Assembly: GCF_019550795.1 (NCBI RefSeq)
Contig: NZ_CP080545.1
Location: 4,064,001-4,128,000 of the forward strand
Source of the DNA: Paenibacillus sp. sptzw28
Lineage (GTDB): Bacteria > Bacillota > Bacilli > Paenibacillales > Paenibacillaceae
Reading direction: 5' to 3'
DNA length: 64,000 nucleotides
Shown: positions 1-7,544 of the stretch, one piece after another
Layout of the letters: every line of letters begins with the position of its first letter
Position numbering within the stretch: the stretch's first letter is position 1
Notes under the pieces: generated by a model
Seen by the model: only the letters and a program-made list of their open reading frames with translations
The model's database searches: none
What the model was told of the DNA's origin: nothing
Program-made: the position numbers and the translations under genes

Positions 1-660
1 TTCAATCAGATGACGGCGCGTCTTCGACTTCTCGGCCCGGAAAGTCGGGCCGAACGAATACACCTTACCGAGGGCCATCGCCGCCGCTTCCATATACAGC
101 TGGCCGCTTTGCGTCAAATACGCATCTTCATCGAAATATTTGGTATGGAACAAATTAGTCGTCCCCTCGCATGAGGAAGGCGTAAGAACCGGCGGATCCA
201 CCAGCGTAAATCCCCGGTCGTCGAAGAACTGCTGTATAGCCTTGATAATCTCCGCGCGTATAACGAGAATCGCGCGCTGCTTGGGCGAACGAAGCCATAG
301 ATGGCGCCGGTCCATCAGAAAGTCGACTCCATGCTCTTTGGGTGTAATCGGATAATCCTGCGTCAGCTGGATGATTTCCACCTCGTGGACGGTCAGCTCA
401 TACCCCGAAGGACTTCGCGGTTCTTCCCGAACCGTTCCGCGAACATATAGCGAGCTTTCCTGAGTAAGCTGCTGAGCCGCTTCCCAATCAGCCTCCGGCA
501 CCTCGCTTTTCACCACGACGCCTTGAATGTAGCCTGTTCCGTCGCGAAGCTGCAGAAACTGGATTTTACCGCTTGAACGTTTCCCGTTCAGCCAGCAGCC
601 AATCCATACCGATTGACCTGCGAAGCCTGGAAGCTCTGCGATTGTCGTTAATGTTCTCAT
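1..660 (-). CDS. asnS: Asparaginyl-tRNA synthetase, partial (3' end outside window)
   Basis: Charges tRNA-Asn with asparagine in the cytoplasm. The frame is open from an ATG at 660 to the window edge, giving about 220 N-terminal residues. The first ~100 residues form the OB-fold anticodon-binding domain typical of class IIb synthetases. The start of the class II catalytic core follows, including the FDDRGF..DPP motif-1 region, the GTTNLF segment, [13 protein letters not shown] and the motif-2 FRAEKS...HLIE region. B. subtilis also has asnS downstream of dinG-ypmB. It lies 27 bp after ackA, on the same strand. The C-terminal half is not visible, so completeness cannot be judged. Confidence 0.93.
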   Translation of the reverse strand, partial: MRTLTTIAELPGFAGQSVWIGCWLNGKRSSGKIQFLQLRDGTGYIQGVVVKSEVPEADWEAAQQLTQESSLYVRGTVREEPRSPSGYELTVHEVEIIQLTQDYPITPKEHGVDFLMDRRHLWLRSPKQRAILVIRAEIIKAIQQFFDDRGFTLVDPPVLTPSSCEGTTNLFHTKYFDEDAYLTQSGQLYMEAAAMALGKVYSFGPTFRAEKSKTRRHLIE

Positions 661-687
661 GTCCGATCCGCCCTTTCGGATGAAAAA

Positions 688-1887
688 TTATTCTTTCACT
701 AATTGATAGGTGTCCCGCGCAATAAGGAGCTCTTCGTTCGTCGGTACCACAAGCACGCTTACGCGGGAGCCATCGGTCGAGATAAATCTCGCTTCCTTGG
801 ACCGCTCCGCATTGCGCGCTTCGTCCAGCTCGATGCCCATGAACGTCAGATTCTCGCAAACTGCCTGCCGCACCGCTGCGGAGTTCTCACCCACACCCGC
901 CGTGAAGATGAGCGTATCGATTCCGTTCATTCCCGCCGCGTAAGCGCCGATATATTTGCGGAGCCTGTACGTATACATATCGAAGGCCAGCTTTGCCTGT
1001 TTGTCGCCTTCCGCCATCGCTTCAGTTATTTCACGCATGTCGCTGCTGATTCCGCTGATCGCCTGCAGGCCGCTGTGTTTGTTGAGCATCGAATTGACCT
1101 CGCTCAGCGTCAGCTCTTCCTTGTTCATGGTGAACGGTACGATCGCCGGGTCGAGATCGCCGCTGCGCGTTCCCATCATAAGACCCTCCAATGGCGTGAG
1201 ACCCATGCTCGTATCGTAAGAACGGCCGTTCAATATCGCCGTACAGCTGGCGCCGTTCCCGATGTGACAGGTAACCATCTTGAGCGACTCGAGCGGCTTG
1301 CCGAGCTTCTCTGCCGCCTGCCGGCTCACATAGTCGTGCGAAGTGCCGTGAAACCCGTAGCGGCGGATTTTGTGACGGCGGTACAGCACCATCGGTATCG
1401 GATACAAGAACGTTTCCTTAGGCATCGACTGGTGGAATGCCGTATCGAACACAACGGCTTGCGGAACGTCCGGCATGTTCATCTCTACCGCCGATATCCC
1501 CATCATAGCCGGAGGGTTGTGGAGCGGGGCCAGATCAAACAGCCTGCGGATTTCAGTCTTCACTTCGGGAGTCACAAGCGTCGAATGCTTGAAGCTTTCT
1601 CCGCCGTGCACGACACGGTGCCCGACCGCTTTAATCTCTTTCATTGAACGAAGCACGCCATGATCGGCATGAGTGAGTAGCTCAATCACGTTCCTAACAG
1701 CGCCGTTATGATCGAGAATTTCGCTCACCTGCCGGACCTCCGGCTTTCCGCCAGGCTCATGAGTAACGATTGAGGAGTCCATGCCGATCCTCTCCACCCG
1801 TCCCTGGGCCAGCACCGATTCGTTCGACATGTCGTACAGCTGATATTTCAACGAGGAGCTGCCGGCGTTCATCACAAGTATTATCAT
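688..1887 (-). CDS. ackA: Acetate kinase
   Basis: Interconverts acetyl phosphate plus ADP with acetate plus ATP in overflow metabolism. The protein has 399 residues, the normal family length. It opens with the family signature NAGSSSLKYQLYD, carries the second signature GHRVVHGGE near residue 90, and has the catalytic-core segments FHGTSHDYV, CHIGNGAS and FTAGVGENS. The ATG overlaps the stop of the upstream dehydrogenase gene (ATGA), so the two are probably translationally coupled. No pta gene is visible here. Assignment is secure from the motifs. Confidence 0.97.
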   Translation of the reverse strand: MIILVMNAGSSSLKYQLYDMSNESVLAQGRVERIGMDSSIVTHEPGGKPEVRQVSEILDHNGAVRNVIELLTHADHGVLRSMKEIKAVGHRVVHGGESFKHSTLVTPEVKTEIRRLFDLAPLHNPPAMMGISAVEMNMPDVPQAVVFDTAFHQSMPKETFLYPIPMVLYRRHKIRRYGFHGTSHDYVSRQAAEKLGKPLESLKMVTCHIGNGASCTAILNGRSYDTSMGLTPLEGLMMGTRSGDLDPAIVPFTMNKEELTLSEVNSMLNKHSGLQAISGISSDMREITEAMAEGDKQAKLAFDMYTYRLRKYIGAYAAGMNGIDTLIFTAGVGENSAAVRQAVCENLTFMGIELDEARNAERSKEARFISTDGSRVSVLVVPTNEELLIARDTYQLVKE

Positions 1888-2759
1888 TGGCGGTCCCCAT
1901 CCTTATCGTAATGAAAGAAACCGGTGCCGCTCTTTACGCCCAGATGCCCTGCGCGCACCATTTTCTTGAGCACGATCGAAGGGCGGTATTTGAGCTCCCC
2001 ATACTCCCGGAACATACGCTCCAGAGCGGCGAGCACCGAATCCAGTCCGAAACGGTCGGCCATTTCGAACGGACCGTGCTGGAACGAATAACCGATTCGC
2101 ATCGCGCTGTCGATGTCTTCCGCAGAAGCTACTCCTTCCTCAAGCACGTGCAGCGCTTCGTTGATAAATAAGCATATAAGCCGTGTCGTGACAAAGCCCG
2201 GCGATTCGAATACCATGACGCCCTTCTTGCGAATGATTTCTTCGACAAAATGCTTTGTTCGCGCGAATGTATCGTCTGAGGTCTTCAGACCACGGACGAT
2301 CTCCACAAGATCGGTCTTCATGACCGGGTAAACGAAATGCATGCCGATTACGCGTTCCGGATAAGCGGTTACGCCTGCCAGCTCGGTCAAGCTCAGCGTC
2401 GAGGTGTTGCTCGCCAGGATGACCTTCGGCCCGCACAGGCGGTCGAGCTGATCGAATACGACCCGCTTGCTGTCCAAATCCTCGGTAATTGTCTCTATGA
2501 CAAGCTCGCACTCCGACAAACCGGATAAGCGCTCGATCGGATGGAGCCGGTTCATTACCAGTTTTTTCTCCGCTTGCGTCATCGCCCATTTTTCGATTTG
2601 CCGGTCCAGACTTTGTTCTATCATATTCATCGCATTCGACAATTTGTCGCCGGATTGTTCTATCATATATACTTCAAGCCCGTTGAAGGCCAGCATTTCA
2701 GCAATGCCCTGACCCATTGTTCCGGCGCCGATTACGCCTACTTTACGTACCGTCAATTT
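1884..2759 (-). CDS. 3-hydroxyacyl-CoA dehydrogenase family protein (divergent)
   Basis: An NAD-dependent 3-hydroxyacyl/3-hydroxybutyryl-CoA dehydrogenase-type protein of 291 residues. The Rossmann motif GAGTMGQGIAEML is near residues 10-22 and the C-terminal all-helical HAD domain follows. I place the start at a TTG (2759), which has a well-spaced GGAGGG; an ATG pair at 2774/2771 lacks a comparable site. Two motifs are unusual. The usual HFFNP reads HFVYP (His140), and the usual GFVVNR reads GFVTTR near residue 190, so the Asn normally present is replaced. It may be a distant family member with another substrate. It is coupled to ackA by a 4-bp overlap and separated from the FtsH-like gene by a strong terminator. 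Confidence 0.8.
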   Translation of the reverse strand, partial: KLTVRKVGVIGAGTMGQGIAEMLAFNGLEVYMIEQSGDKLSNAMNMIEQSLDRQIEKWAMTQAEKKLVMNRLHPIERLSGLSECELVIETITEDLDSKRVVFDQLDRLCGPKVILASNTSTLSLTELAGVTAYPERVIGMHFVYPVMKTDLVEIVRGLKTSDDTFARTKHFVEEIIRKKGVMVFESPGFVTTRLICLFINEALHVLEEGVASAEDIDSAMRIGYSFQHGPFEMADRFGLDSVLAALERMFREYGELKYRPSIVLKKMVRAGHLGVKSGTGFFHYDKDGDRQ

Positions 2760-2828
2760 GTTGCCCTCCATCATATGCTGCGGAAAACCGGAGCTGATTC
2801 CATTCTTCTCATTATAACCTTTTTACAC

Positions 2829-2861
2829 AAAAAAAGAAGGCGAACGGTATGGTTCGCCTTC
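2829..2861 (-). terminator. Intrinsic terminator after the FtsH-like gene
   Basis: On the minus strand a perfect 10-bp stem (GAAGGCGAAC / GTTCGCCTTC, 6-nt loop) is followed by seven T residues. It sits 12 bp after the stop of the FtsH-like gene and before the dehydrogenase-ackA pair. Confidence 0.92.
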
Positions 2862-2873
2862 AAATTGTAACGA

Positions 2874-4400
2874 TTAAGCCGGCTTCGACTCGCCGTCGGG
2901 ATCGCCTGCGGTAACATCGATGCCGAGCAAGCTGCGGAATCGGTCGCCGCTGAGCGTCTCTTCCGTCTTCAGCACCTCCAGCGAACGCAGGAACACTTCC
3001 TTCTGCTCACTGAGCATCACCTTGACGCGGCTCATTAACTCGTCGAGTATGGAGCTGTTAACGATCGCCCACTTGTCTGGAGTCATCATCGAGCTGTCGG
3101 TGATCCCAAGCTCGGTCAATCCCGACTCGACCATCGAACGGACAATGCTCATAGCCTGGTCGAAGTCTCCCCGTGAGCCTGTGCTGCGGTCGCCGTAGAA
3201 CAGCTCTTCGGCGGCGGCCCCGCCAAGCGCTACCATAATTTGCTCCTCAAGAAACCGCCGCGTATACAAGTAGCGGTCCTGCTGGGGATTGTGGCGCACA
3301 TAACCGAGCGCCTGTCCGCGCGGCAGCAATGCCACCTGCGAGACGCTGCCTGGACGTACAAGCTCAGCCATGATCGCATGACCCAGCTCGTGAAGCGCAA
3401 CCCGCTCCCGCTCTTCCTTGGTTGCTTCGCGGTCAGTCCTCTCTCCCATCATCACCTTATCGATAGCCATCGAAAGATGACGCTGCGAAATCGATTCGCT
3501 TTCTTCACGCATAGCGTAAATAGCCGACTCGTTCATAACGCTCTCAAGCTGCGCGCCGGAAAACCCAAACGATTCCTCGGCGATTTTCTCAAGATTGACT
3601 TCCTCTTGAAGCGGCTTGTTGCGCGCATGAATTCGCAAAATATGATCGCGGCCCTTCTTGTCGGGAAGATCAACTGTAATATGACGGTCGAACCGGCCTG
3701 GACGAAGCAGCGCGCTGTCCAATATTTCCTTGCGGTTGGTAGCCCCTATAAGTAAAATACGGGGCTTCTCCGAGGTATGAATGCCGTCCATTTCCGTAAG
3801 AAGCTGGTTCAGCGTCTGGTCATACTCTTTATGCTGGCCGCCATCGCGTTTGCCGCCGATGACATCGATCTCATCGATAAACACAACCGCGCTTTTTTTG
3901 TCCGCTTTCGCAGCCTTCTGGCGCGCTTCCCTGAACAAATCGCGGATACGGCTTGCGCCTACGCCGACATACATTTCGACGAACTCCGAGCCGGATGCGG
4001 CGACATACACCGAATCCGTATAATGTGCCGCCGCCTTGGCCAGAAGCGTCTTGCCCGTTCCGGGAGGACCCGCCAGCAAAATACCCTTCAACGGCCGGAT
4101 GCCGAACTTCGTAATCCGCTCTTCATGAACAAGAAAGTCGAGCGCCTCGATCAGTTCCTGCTTTGCCCGTTCCTGACCCCCGATCTCGTCAAAGGACAGG
4201 GGGGCCGGCGGTCTCGGCTTGCCTTTCCGCTCTCCGCCTACAGCGGCGAGATTACCGCGCGACCGGACGAGATATAGCGCCCCGCCGATCAACCCGGCGA
4301 AAAGCAGAACCGGAATCATATTAATACCAACAAATATTTGCAAAAACAAGATCAGGACCGGAATAAAACCGATCGCCATTTCTTTCGCATAATTACGCAT
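2874..4400 (-). CDS. FtsH-like membrane AAA+ zinc metalloprotease (short)
   Basis: A 508-residue AAA+ protease of the FtsH family. Two hydrophobic segments (about residues 9-28 and 30-46) sit at the N-terminus with almost no extracytoplasmic loop. The AAA module follows: Walker A GPPGTGKT at 111-118, Walker B VVFIDEID at 172-179, and a second region of homology ATNRKEILDSALLRPGRFDRH at ~220-240 (arginine fingers). The peptidase motif HELGH is at 337-341 and the distal acidic ligand region STGSRGDFD is near 412. At ~500 residues and without the ~70-residue external domain, it is a paralogue rather than the housekeeping FtsH. The ATG at 4400 overlaps the previous gene by 8 bp. Substrates are unknown; its partner is probably the co-encoded membrane protein. 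Confidence 0.88.
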   Translation of the reverse strand: MRNYAKEMAIGFIPVLILFLQIFVGINMIPVLLFAGLIGGALYLVRSRGNLAAVGGERKGKPRPPAPLSFDEIGGQERAKQELIEALDFLVHEERITKFGIRPLKGILLAGPPGTGKTLLAKAAAHYTDSVYVAASGSEFVEMYVGVGASRIRDLFREARQKAAKADKKSAVVFIDEIDVIGGKRDGGQHKEYDQTLNQLLTEMDGIHTSEKPRILLIGATNRKEILDSALLRPGRFDRHITVDLPDKKGRDHILRIHARNKPLQEEVNLEKIAEESFGFSGAQLESVMNESAIYAMREESESISQRHLSMAIDKVMMGERTDREATKEERERVALHELGHAIMAELVRPGSVSQVALLPRGQALGYVRHNPQQDRYLYTRRFLEEQIMVALGGAAAEELFYGDRSTGSRGDFDQAMSIVRSMVESGLTELGITDSSMMTPDKWAIVNSSILDELMSRVKVMLSEQKEVFLRSLEVLKTEETLSGDRFRSLLGIDVTAGDPDGESKPA

Positions 4401-4929
4401 TAGGCCATACCCCCAACTGCTCCGGTTTGCGCGGCAGGACGATATGCTTGGCGGAATCGCCGTCAACCAGTGTAATGTATACGTTCACGTCATCCATTTC
4501 GGATGATGCTTGCACGCCTTTAAACTGCTGTTCGACCCGTTTCATTGCGGCCGGAATATCCGAGTAGTTACGGTGATCCATCGCCTGCGCAACATCGAAG
4601 AGCACCGAGGACCATACGTCGTTTAGCCGTTTTTGATCAGGACTCTCATCAATCTGAAGCTTTAGCTCCCGGCTCCCGATGATAGATCCTCCTTCACGGG
4701 CAATCGTATCATAAACGTCTCTGACGTCAGCATTCTTATCGAGTTTAAGCTCAATTGTTACCGTATCGCGACTGATAACCGGCTTCGCTTCTTTAACTCC
4801 CGGCACTGTCGCGGCAATTTGTTCGAGCGGCTTCACTGTGGCGACATTTCTATAAATATACCATCCGCCGACAAGTATGATTGCAGACAGAACTGCGGTA
4901 ATGACAACCGGTAACCACCGTATTTGCAT
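4393..4929 (-). CDS. Membrane-anchored protein of unknown function
   Basis: I do not recognise this 178-residue protein. One hydrophobic segment at residues ~7-27 suggests an N-terminal anchor, with a ~150-residue soluble domain probably outside the membrane. The soluble part has an alternating beta-rich stretch (residues ~40-95, VTIELKL, RELKLQI) and a helical middle. It has no cysteines. It overlaps the FtsH-like protease gene by 8 bp and no other gene shares the transcript, so the inference is that it is a regulator, adaptor or substrate of that protease. The start has GGGAG about 8 bases upstream. Confidence 0.75.
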   Translation of the reverse strand: MQIRWLPVVITAVLSAIILVGGWYIYRNVATVKPLEQIAATVPGVKEAKPVISRDTVTIELKLDKNADVRDVYDTIAREGGSIIGSRELKLQIDESPDQKRLNDVWSSVLFDVAQAMDHRNYSDIPAAMKRVEQQFKGVQASSEMDDVNVYITLVDGDSAKHIVLPRKPEQLGVWPNA

Positions 4930-4993
4930 GGCGAAAATCTCCCTTCGAAAAAATTGTTGCTACACTTTCGTCTACCAACATCCGCTATACGAA

Positions 4994-5002
4994 AGTATAT
5001 CA
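4994..5002 (-). promoter_or_regulatory. Extended -10 promoter with overlapping inverted repeat
   Basis: The minus strand has TATACT preceded by TGA (extended -10), about 65 bp before the membrane-protein/FtsH-like operon. No good -35 is present. The -10 lies inside the dyad TATAC-TTTC-GTATA, which could be an operator. The assignment rests on pattern only. Confidence 0.45.
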
Positions 5003-5029
5003 CGAAATCAAGCCAGAAGGGACGTGTAA

Positions 5030-5072
5030 TAAAAGGCAACACGAGGCGCCATTCTCAGGCGCGCTTATCGTG
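5030..5072 (-). terminator. Probable terminator after ypmB
   Basis: On the minus strand an imperfect stem CACGA...GCGCC / GGCGC...TCGTG is followed, a few bases later, by CCTTTTATT. It lies 22 bp past the ypmB stop and separates it from the next promoter. The T-tract is interrupted, so strength is uncertain. Confidence 0.5.
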
Positions 5073-5093
5073 TAAGCCGATAAAACGAAATTT

Positions 5094-5612
5094 TCAGGAG
5101 GGGAGTTTATACGTGACGATAAACGCCCCATCTTGAAATCTGTAAAAATCGTAATAATTGAGTACCCCGGAAGATTGCTTGCGCGAATAAAAAATTTCCC
5201 ATACCGGTTCGCCGCCCACCATACCGATTTCCATATGGCGCAGCTTGGCATCCGGCTTCGATTTCAAGAAATGATTCTTCATCTCGACCTTGGTGAGTCC
5301 GTCCTTCGCTTTAATCTTGACGGGCCCTCCTTTGTTCAGCCATACGTAAGCATCGTCTCCGTCCGTATCGGTTCCTTCTACAATCCATACCGTTTCATCC
5401 CATACGAATTTGTGAGAGTCTGCCGCTTTCTTCAGCAGTCCGGTCGCCAGCGCCTGAGCTTCCGCCGTACGCTCTTCCTGCCACAGAGGAGATTCAACGG
5501 AACGGTAGAATGCATTTAGGCCGATAAGTGCCAGAATTACGCAGAAGACGGCAAGCGTCGTCCATTTTGCAGCCGTCATGAAGGCTGGTTGTTTTCGGCG
5601 GCCCGCTCGCAT
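5094..5612 (-). CDS. ypmB: YpmB-like DUF5590 protein
   Basis: A 172-residue protein with one N-terminal membrane segment (about residues 17-36) and an extracellular PepSY-like domain, resembling B. subtilis YpmB, which also lies between dinG and asnS. The C-terminal part contains GMVGGEPVWEIFYSRK, the kind of motif seen in this family's second domain. Function is not established. The ATG at 5612 shares one base with the mtaD stop (TGATG); a TTG three bases earlier is an alternative. Last gene of the dinG-rex-mtaD-ypmB unit. Confidence 0.8.
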   Translation of the reverse strand: MRAGRRKQPAFMTAAKWTTLAVFCVILALIGLNAFYRSVESPLWQEERTAEAQALATGLLKKAADSHKFVWDETVWIVEGTDTDGDDAYVWLNKGGPVKIKAKDGLTKVEMKNHFLKSKPDAKLRHMEIGMVGGEPVWEIFYSRKQSSGVLNYYDFYRFQDGAFIVTYKLPS

Positions 5613-6913
5613 CAAGTATTCAACAGCCTTTCATAACACCGCTGCGCTTCCGCCCGGATTTTCTCCTCGTCCATCAACAGGCAGCTGCCGTTATGAACCA
5701 CCTGCCGACCGTCGATCCAGACGTGCTTTACGTCGCGGCCCGACCCCGAATATACGAGATGTGAAACAAAATCGGTTTGCGGATAGAAATGAGGCTGTTC
5801 GGTGTCGACGGCAATAAAATCCGCTTTCATCCCTTCCTGCAGCATTCCGATCCGATCATTCTGCCAGACGGTACGCGCGCCGTATACGGTTCCCATCTTC
5901 AGTGCTTCCCAGGCAGGCACGACGGTCGGATTACCCGATACACCCTTGTGGATCAACGCCGCCAACCGGATTTCATCGAACAAATCAAGGTTGTTGTTGC
6001 TTGCTGCGCTGTCGGTACCGAGCGATACCGTTACGCCGGCTTTAAGCAGCTCCGGCACGCGGGCGACGCCGCTTGCCAGCTTCAGGTTGCTGGCAGGATT
6101 GTGCGAAACCGCCGCCCCCCGCTCGGCGAGCAGTGAGATTTCCTCGTCCGTAAGATGAACGGCATGGGCTACGAACGACGGCCGGGAGAAGAACCCCAGC
6201 TTATCCAGGTGCTCCACCGGACGACAGCCGTAATCGTCCACATTCTGCTGCACTTCGGCAGCCGTTTCGGACATATGGGTATGCAGAGGCACATCCAGTT
6301 CATGGGCTGCATCAACAACGCGTTCGATATAATCGGGCGGGCAGGTGTAAGGAGCGTGCGGCGAGAGCATGGCGGCAATTCGGCCTTCGGCTTTACCATT
6401 CCAATCCCGTACAAACTGCTTCGCTTCCTCGAGCTTGGCGTTTTGCACGTCCACCGGGCATAAACCGATGACGCCTCGGGTAAGGACGCCCCTCATTCCC
6501 GACTCCTCCACCACCTGGGCGACGATATTCATCCGGTCATACATATCGACGAATGTCGTAGTCCCGGATTTCAGCATTTCGATAACGGCAAGCGAAGTAC
6601 CGTAGCGGGTATCCTGATCGACATATTTCGCTTCCATCGGCCACATCTTCTTCTCCAGCCACACCTGCAGCGTTTGGTCGTCAGAATAGCCGCGCAGCAG
6701 CGACATTGCCGCATGGCCATGCGTATTAATAAGGCCCGGCATGTAGAGAAATCCCCGGCCGTCTATGCGCTGTGCGCCTTGTGGAAGCGGGTTCGGCGGC
6801 TCTTCACCGAGATACAAAATTCGGTCGTTCTGAACGACCATATGCCCTTTCAACACGGGGCGCTTCTCATCCATTGTTACAAATGTGCCGTTCTCAATCC
6901 ACAGCCGGTTCAT
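5612..6913 (-). CDS. mtaD: 5-methylthioadenosine/S-adenosylhomocysteine deaminase-type amidohydrolase
   Basis: A 433-residue amidohydrolase of the TrzF/MtaD branch, which deaminates methylthioadenosine or S-adenosylhomocysteine to the inosyl compounds. Metal-binding motifs are in the expected order: NTHGHA near residue 62, the LSPHAPYT segment, HTHMSET near 218, a later His (SFVAHAVHLT) and GTDSAASNNNLDL near 300. The family length is normal. The start overlaps the end of rex by 20 bp, with AAGGGG nine bases before the ATG. Other nucleobase or guanine-type deaminases share these motifs, so substrate is inferred. Confidence 0.88.
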   Translation of the reverse strand: MNRLWIENGTFVTMDEKRPVLKGHMVVQNDRILYLGEEPPNPLPQGAQRIDGRGFLYMPGLINTHGHAAMSLLRGYSDDQTLQVWLEKKMWPMEAKYVDQDTRYGTSLAVIEMLKSGTTTFVDMYDRMNIVAQVVEESGMRGVLTRGVIGLCPVDVQNAKLEEAKQFVRDWNGKAEGRIAAMLSPHAPYTCPPDYIERVVDAAHELDVPLHTHMSETAAEVQQNVDDYGCRPVEHLDKLGFFSRPSFVAHAVHLTDEEISLLAERGAAVSHNPASNLKLASGVARVPELLKAGVTVSLGTDSAASNNNLDLFDEIRLAALIHKGVSGNPTVVPAWEALKMGTVYGARTVWQNDRIGMLQEGMKADFIAVDTEQPHFYPQTDFVSHLVYSGSGRDVKHVWIDGRQVVHNGSCLLMDEEKIRAEAQRCYERLLNT

Positions 6914-7544
6914 CCTCGTCGTCCCCTTCTTTATCCAAATAATAGGCTAAGCTTAGCAGCTCCGTTGTGAAATCCGCATAATGAATCCGGACATGGTCCG
7001 GCACACGCAATATCGTCGGTGCGAAATTCAATATCCCTTCAACGCCGGCTGATACAAAACGGTCCGCCACACTTTGAGCCTCGAAAGCGGGAACGGTAAT
7101 AATGCCCACCCGAATATTCCGCTTTATCACGACATCCTTCAGCTGATCCATCGGCAGTATAGTCAAGCCGTTGATCGACGTACCCACTATCGATCTGTGA
7201 GAGTCGAATACAGCCGTAATTTTCATATTATCCTTCAAATAGGTGTTGTAATTGCAAAGCGCCCGCCCCAGATTTCCGGCGCCCACGAGGCCGACATTAA
7301 GAGGCTGGTCAAGCTTGAGAATTTGCCTGATTTTCTCGATCAGATAGGTCACGTCGTAACCTATGCCCTTGCGCCCGAACTCTCCGAAATAGGCAAGGTC
7401 CTTACGTATTTGCGCCGGATTCAGATTCAGCTTGTTGCCAAGCTCCTGCGAGGAAACCGTTTGAACATCCCGTTTATGCAAGTCATTAAGCACCTGCAAA
7501 TAGACGGGGAGTCTGCGTACGACCGCTTCGGATATTTTTTTCAA
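6894..7544 (-). CDS. rex: Redox-sensing transcriptional repressor Rex
   Basis: Binds DNA when NADH is low and releases it when NADH/NAD rises, controlling fermentation and respiration genes. The 216-residue protein has an N-terminal winged helix (residues ~1-80, with QELGNKLNLNPAQIRKDLAYFGEFGRKG in two parts) and a Rossmann domain starting at VGLVGAGNLGRAL near residue 85. I chose a TTG start at 7544, overlapping the dinG stop by 4 bases, because AAGGGGGA lies nine bases upstream. A longer reading from 7577 would run inside dinG. The C-terminus is acidic. Its place in the dinG operon makes expression probably constitutive. Confidence 0.93.
   Translation of the reverse strand: MKKISEAVVRRLPVYLQVLNDLHKRDVQTVSSQELGNKLNLNPAQIRKDLAYFGEFGRKGIGYDVTYLIEKIRQILKLDQPLNVGLVGAGNLGRALCNYNTYLKDNMKITAVFDSHRSIVGTSINGLTILPMDQLKDVVIKRNIRVGIITVPAFEAQSVADRFVSAGVEGILNFAPTILRVPDHVRIHYADFTTELLSLAYYLDKEGDDEDEPAVD

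Noticed and set aside
703..1647. Long open frame (314 codons) on the plus strand opposite ackA
   Set aside because: It is antisense to a full-length, motif-complete acetate kinase and its product is rich in Arg/His with no recognisable domain.
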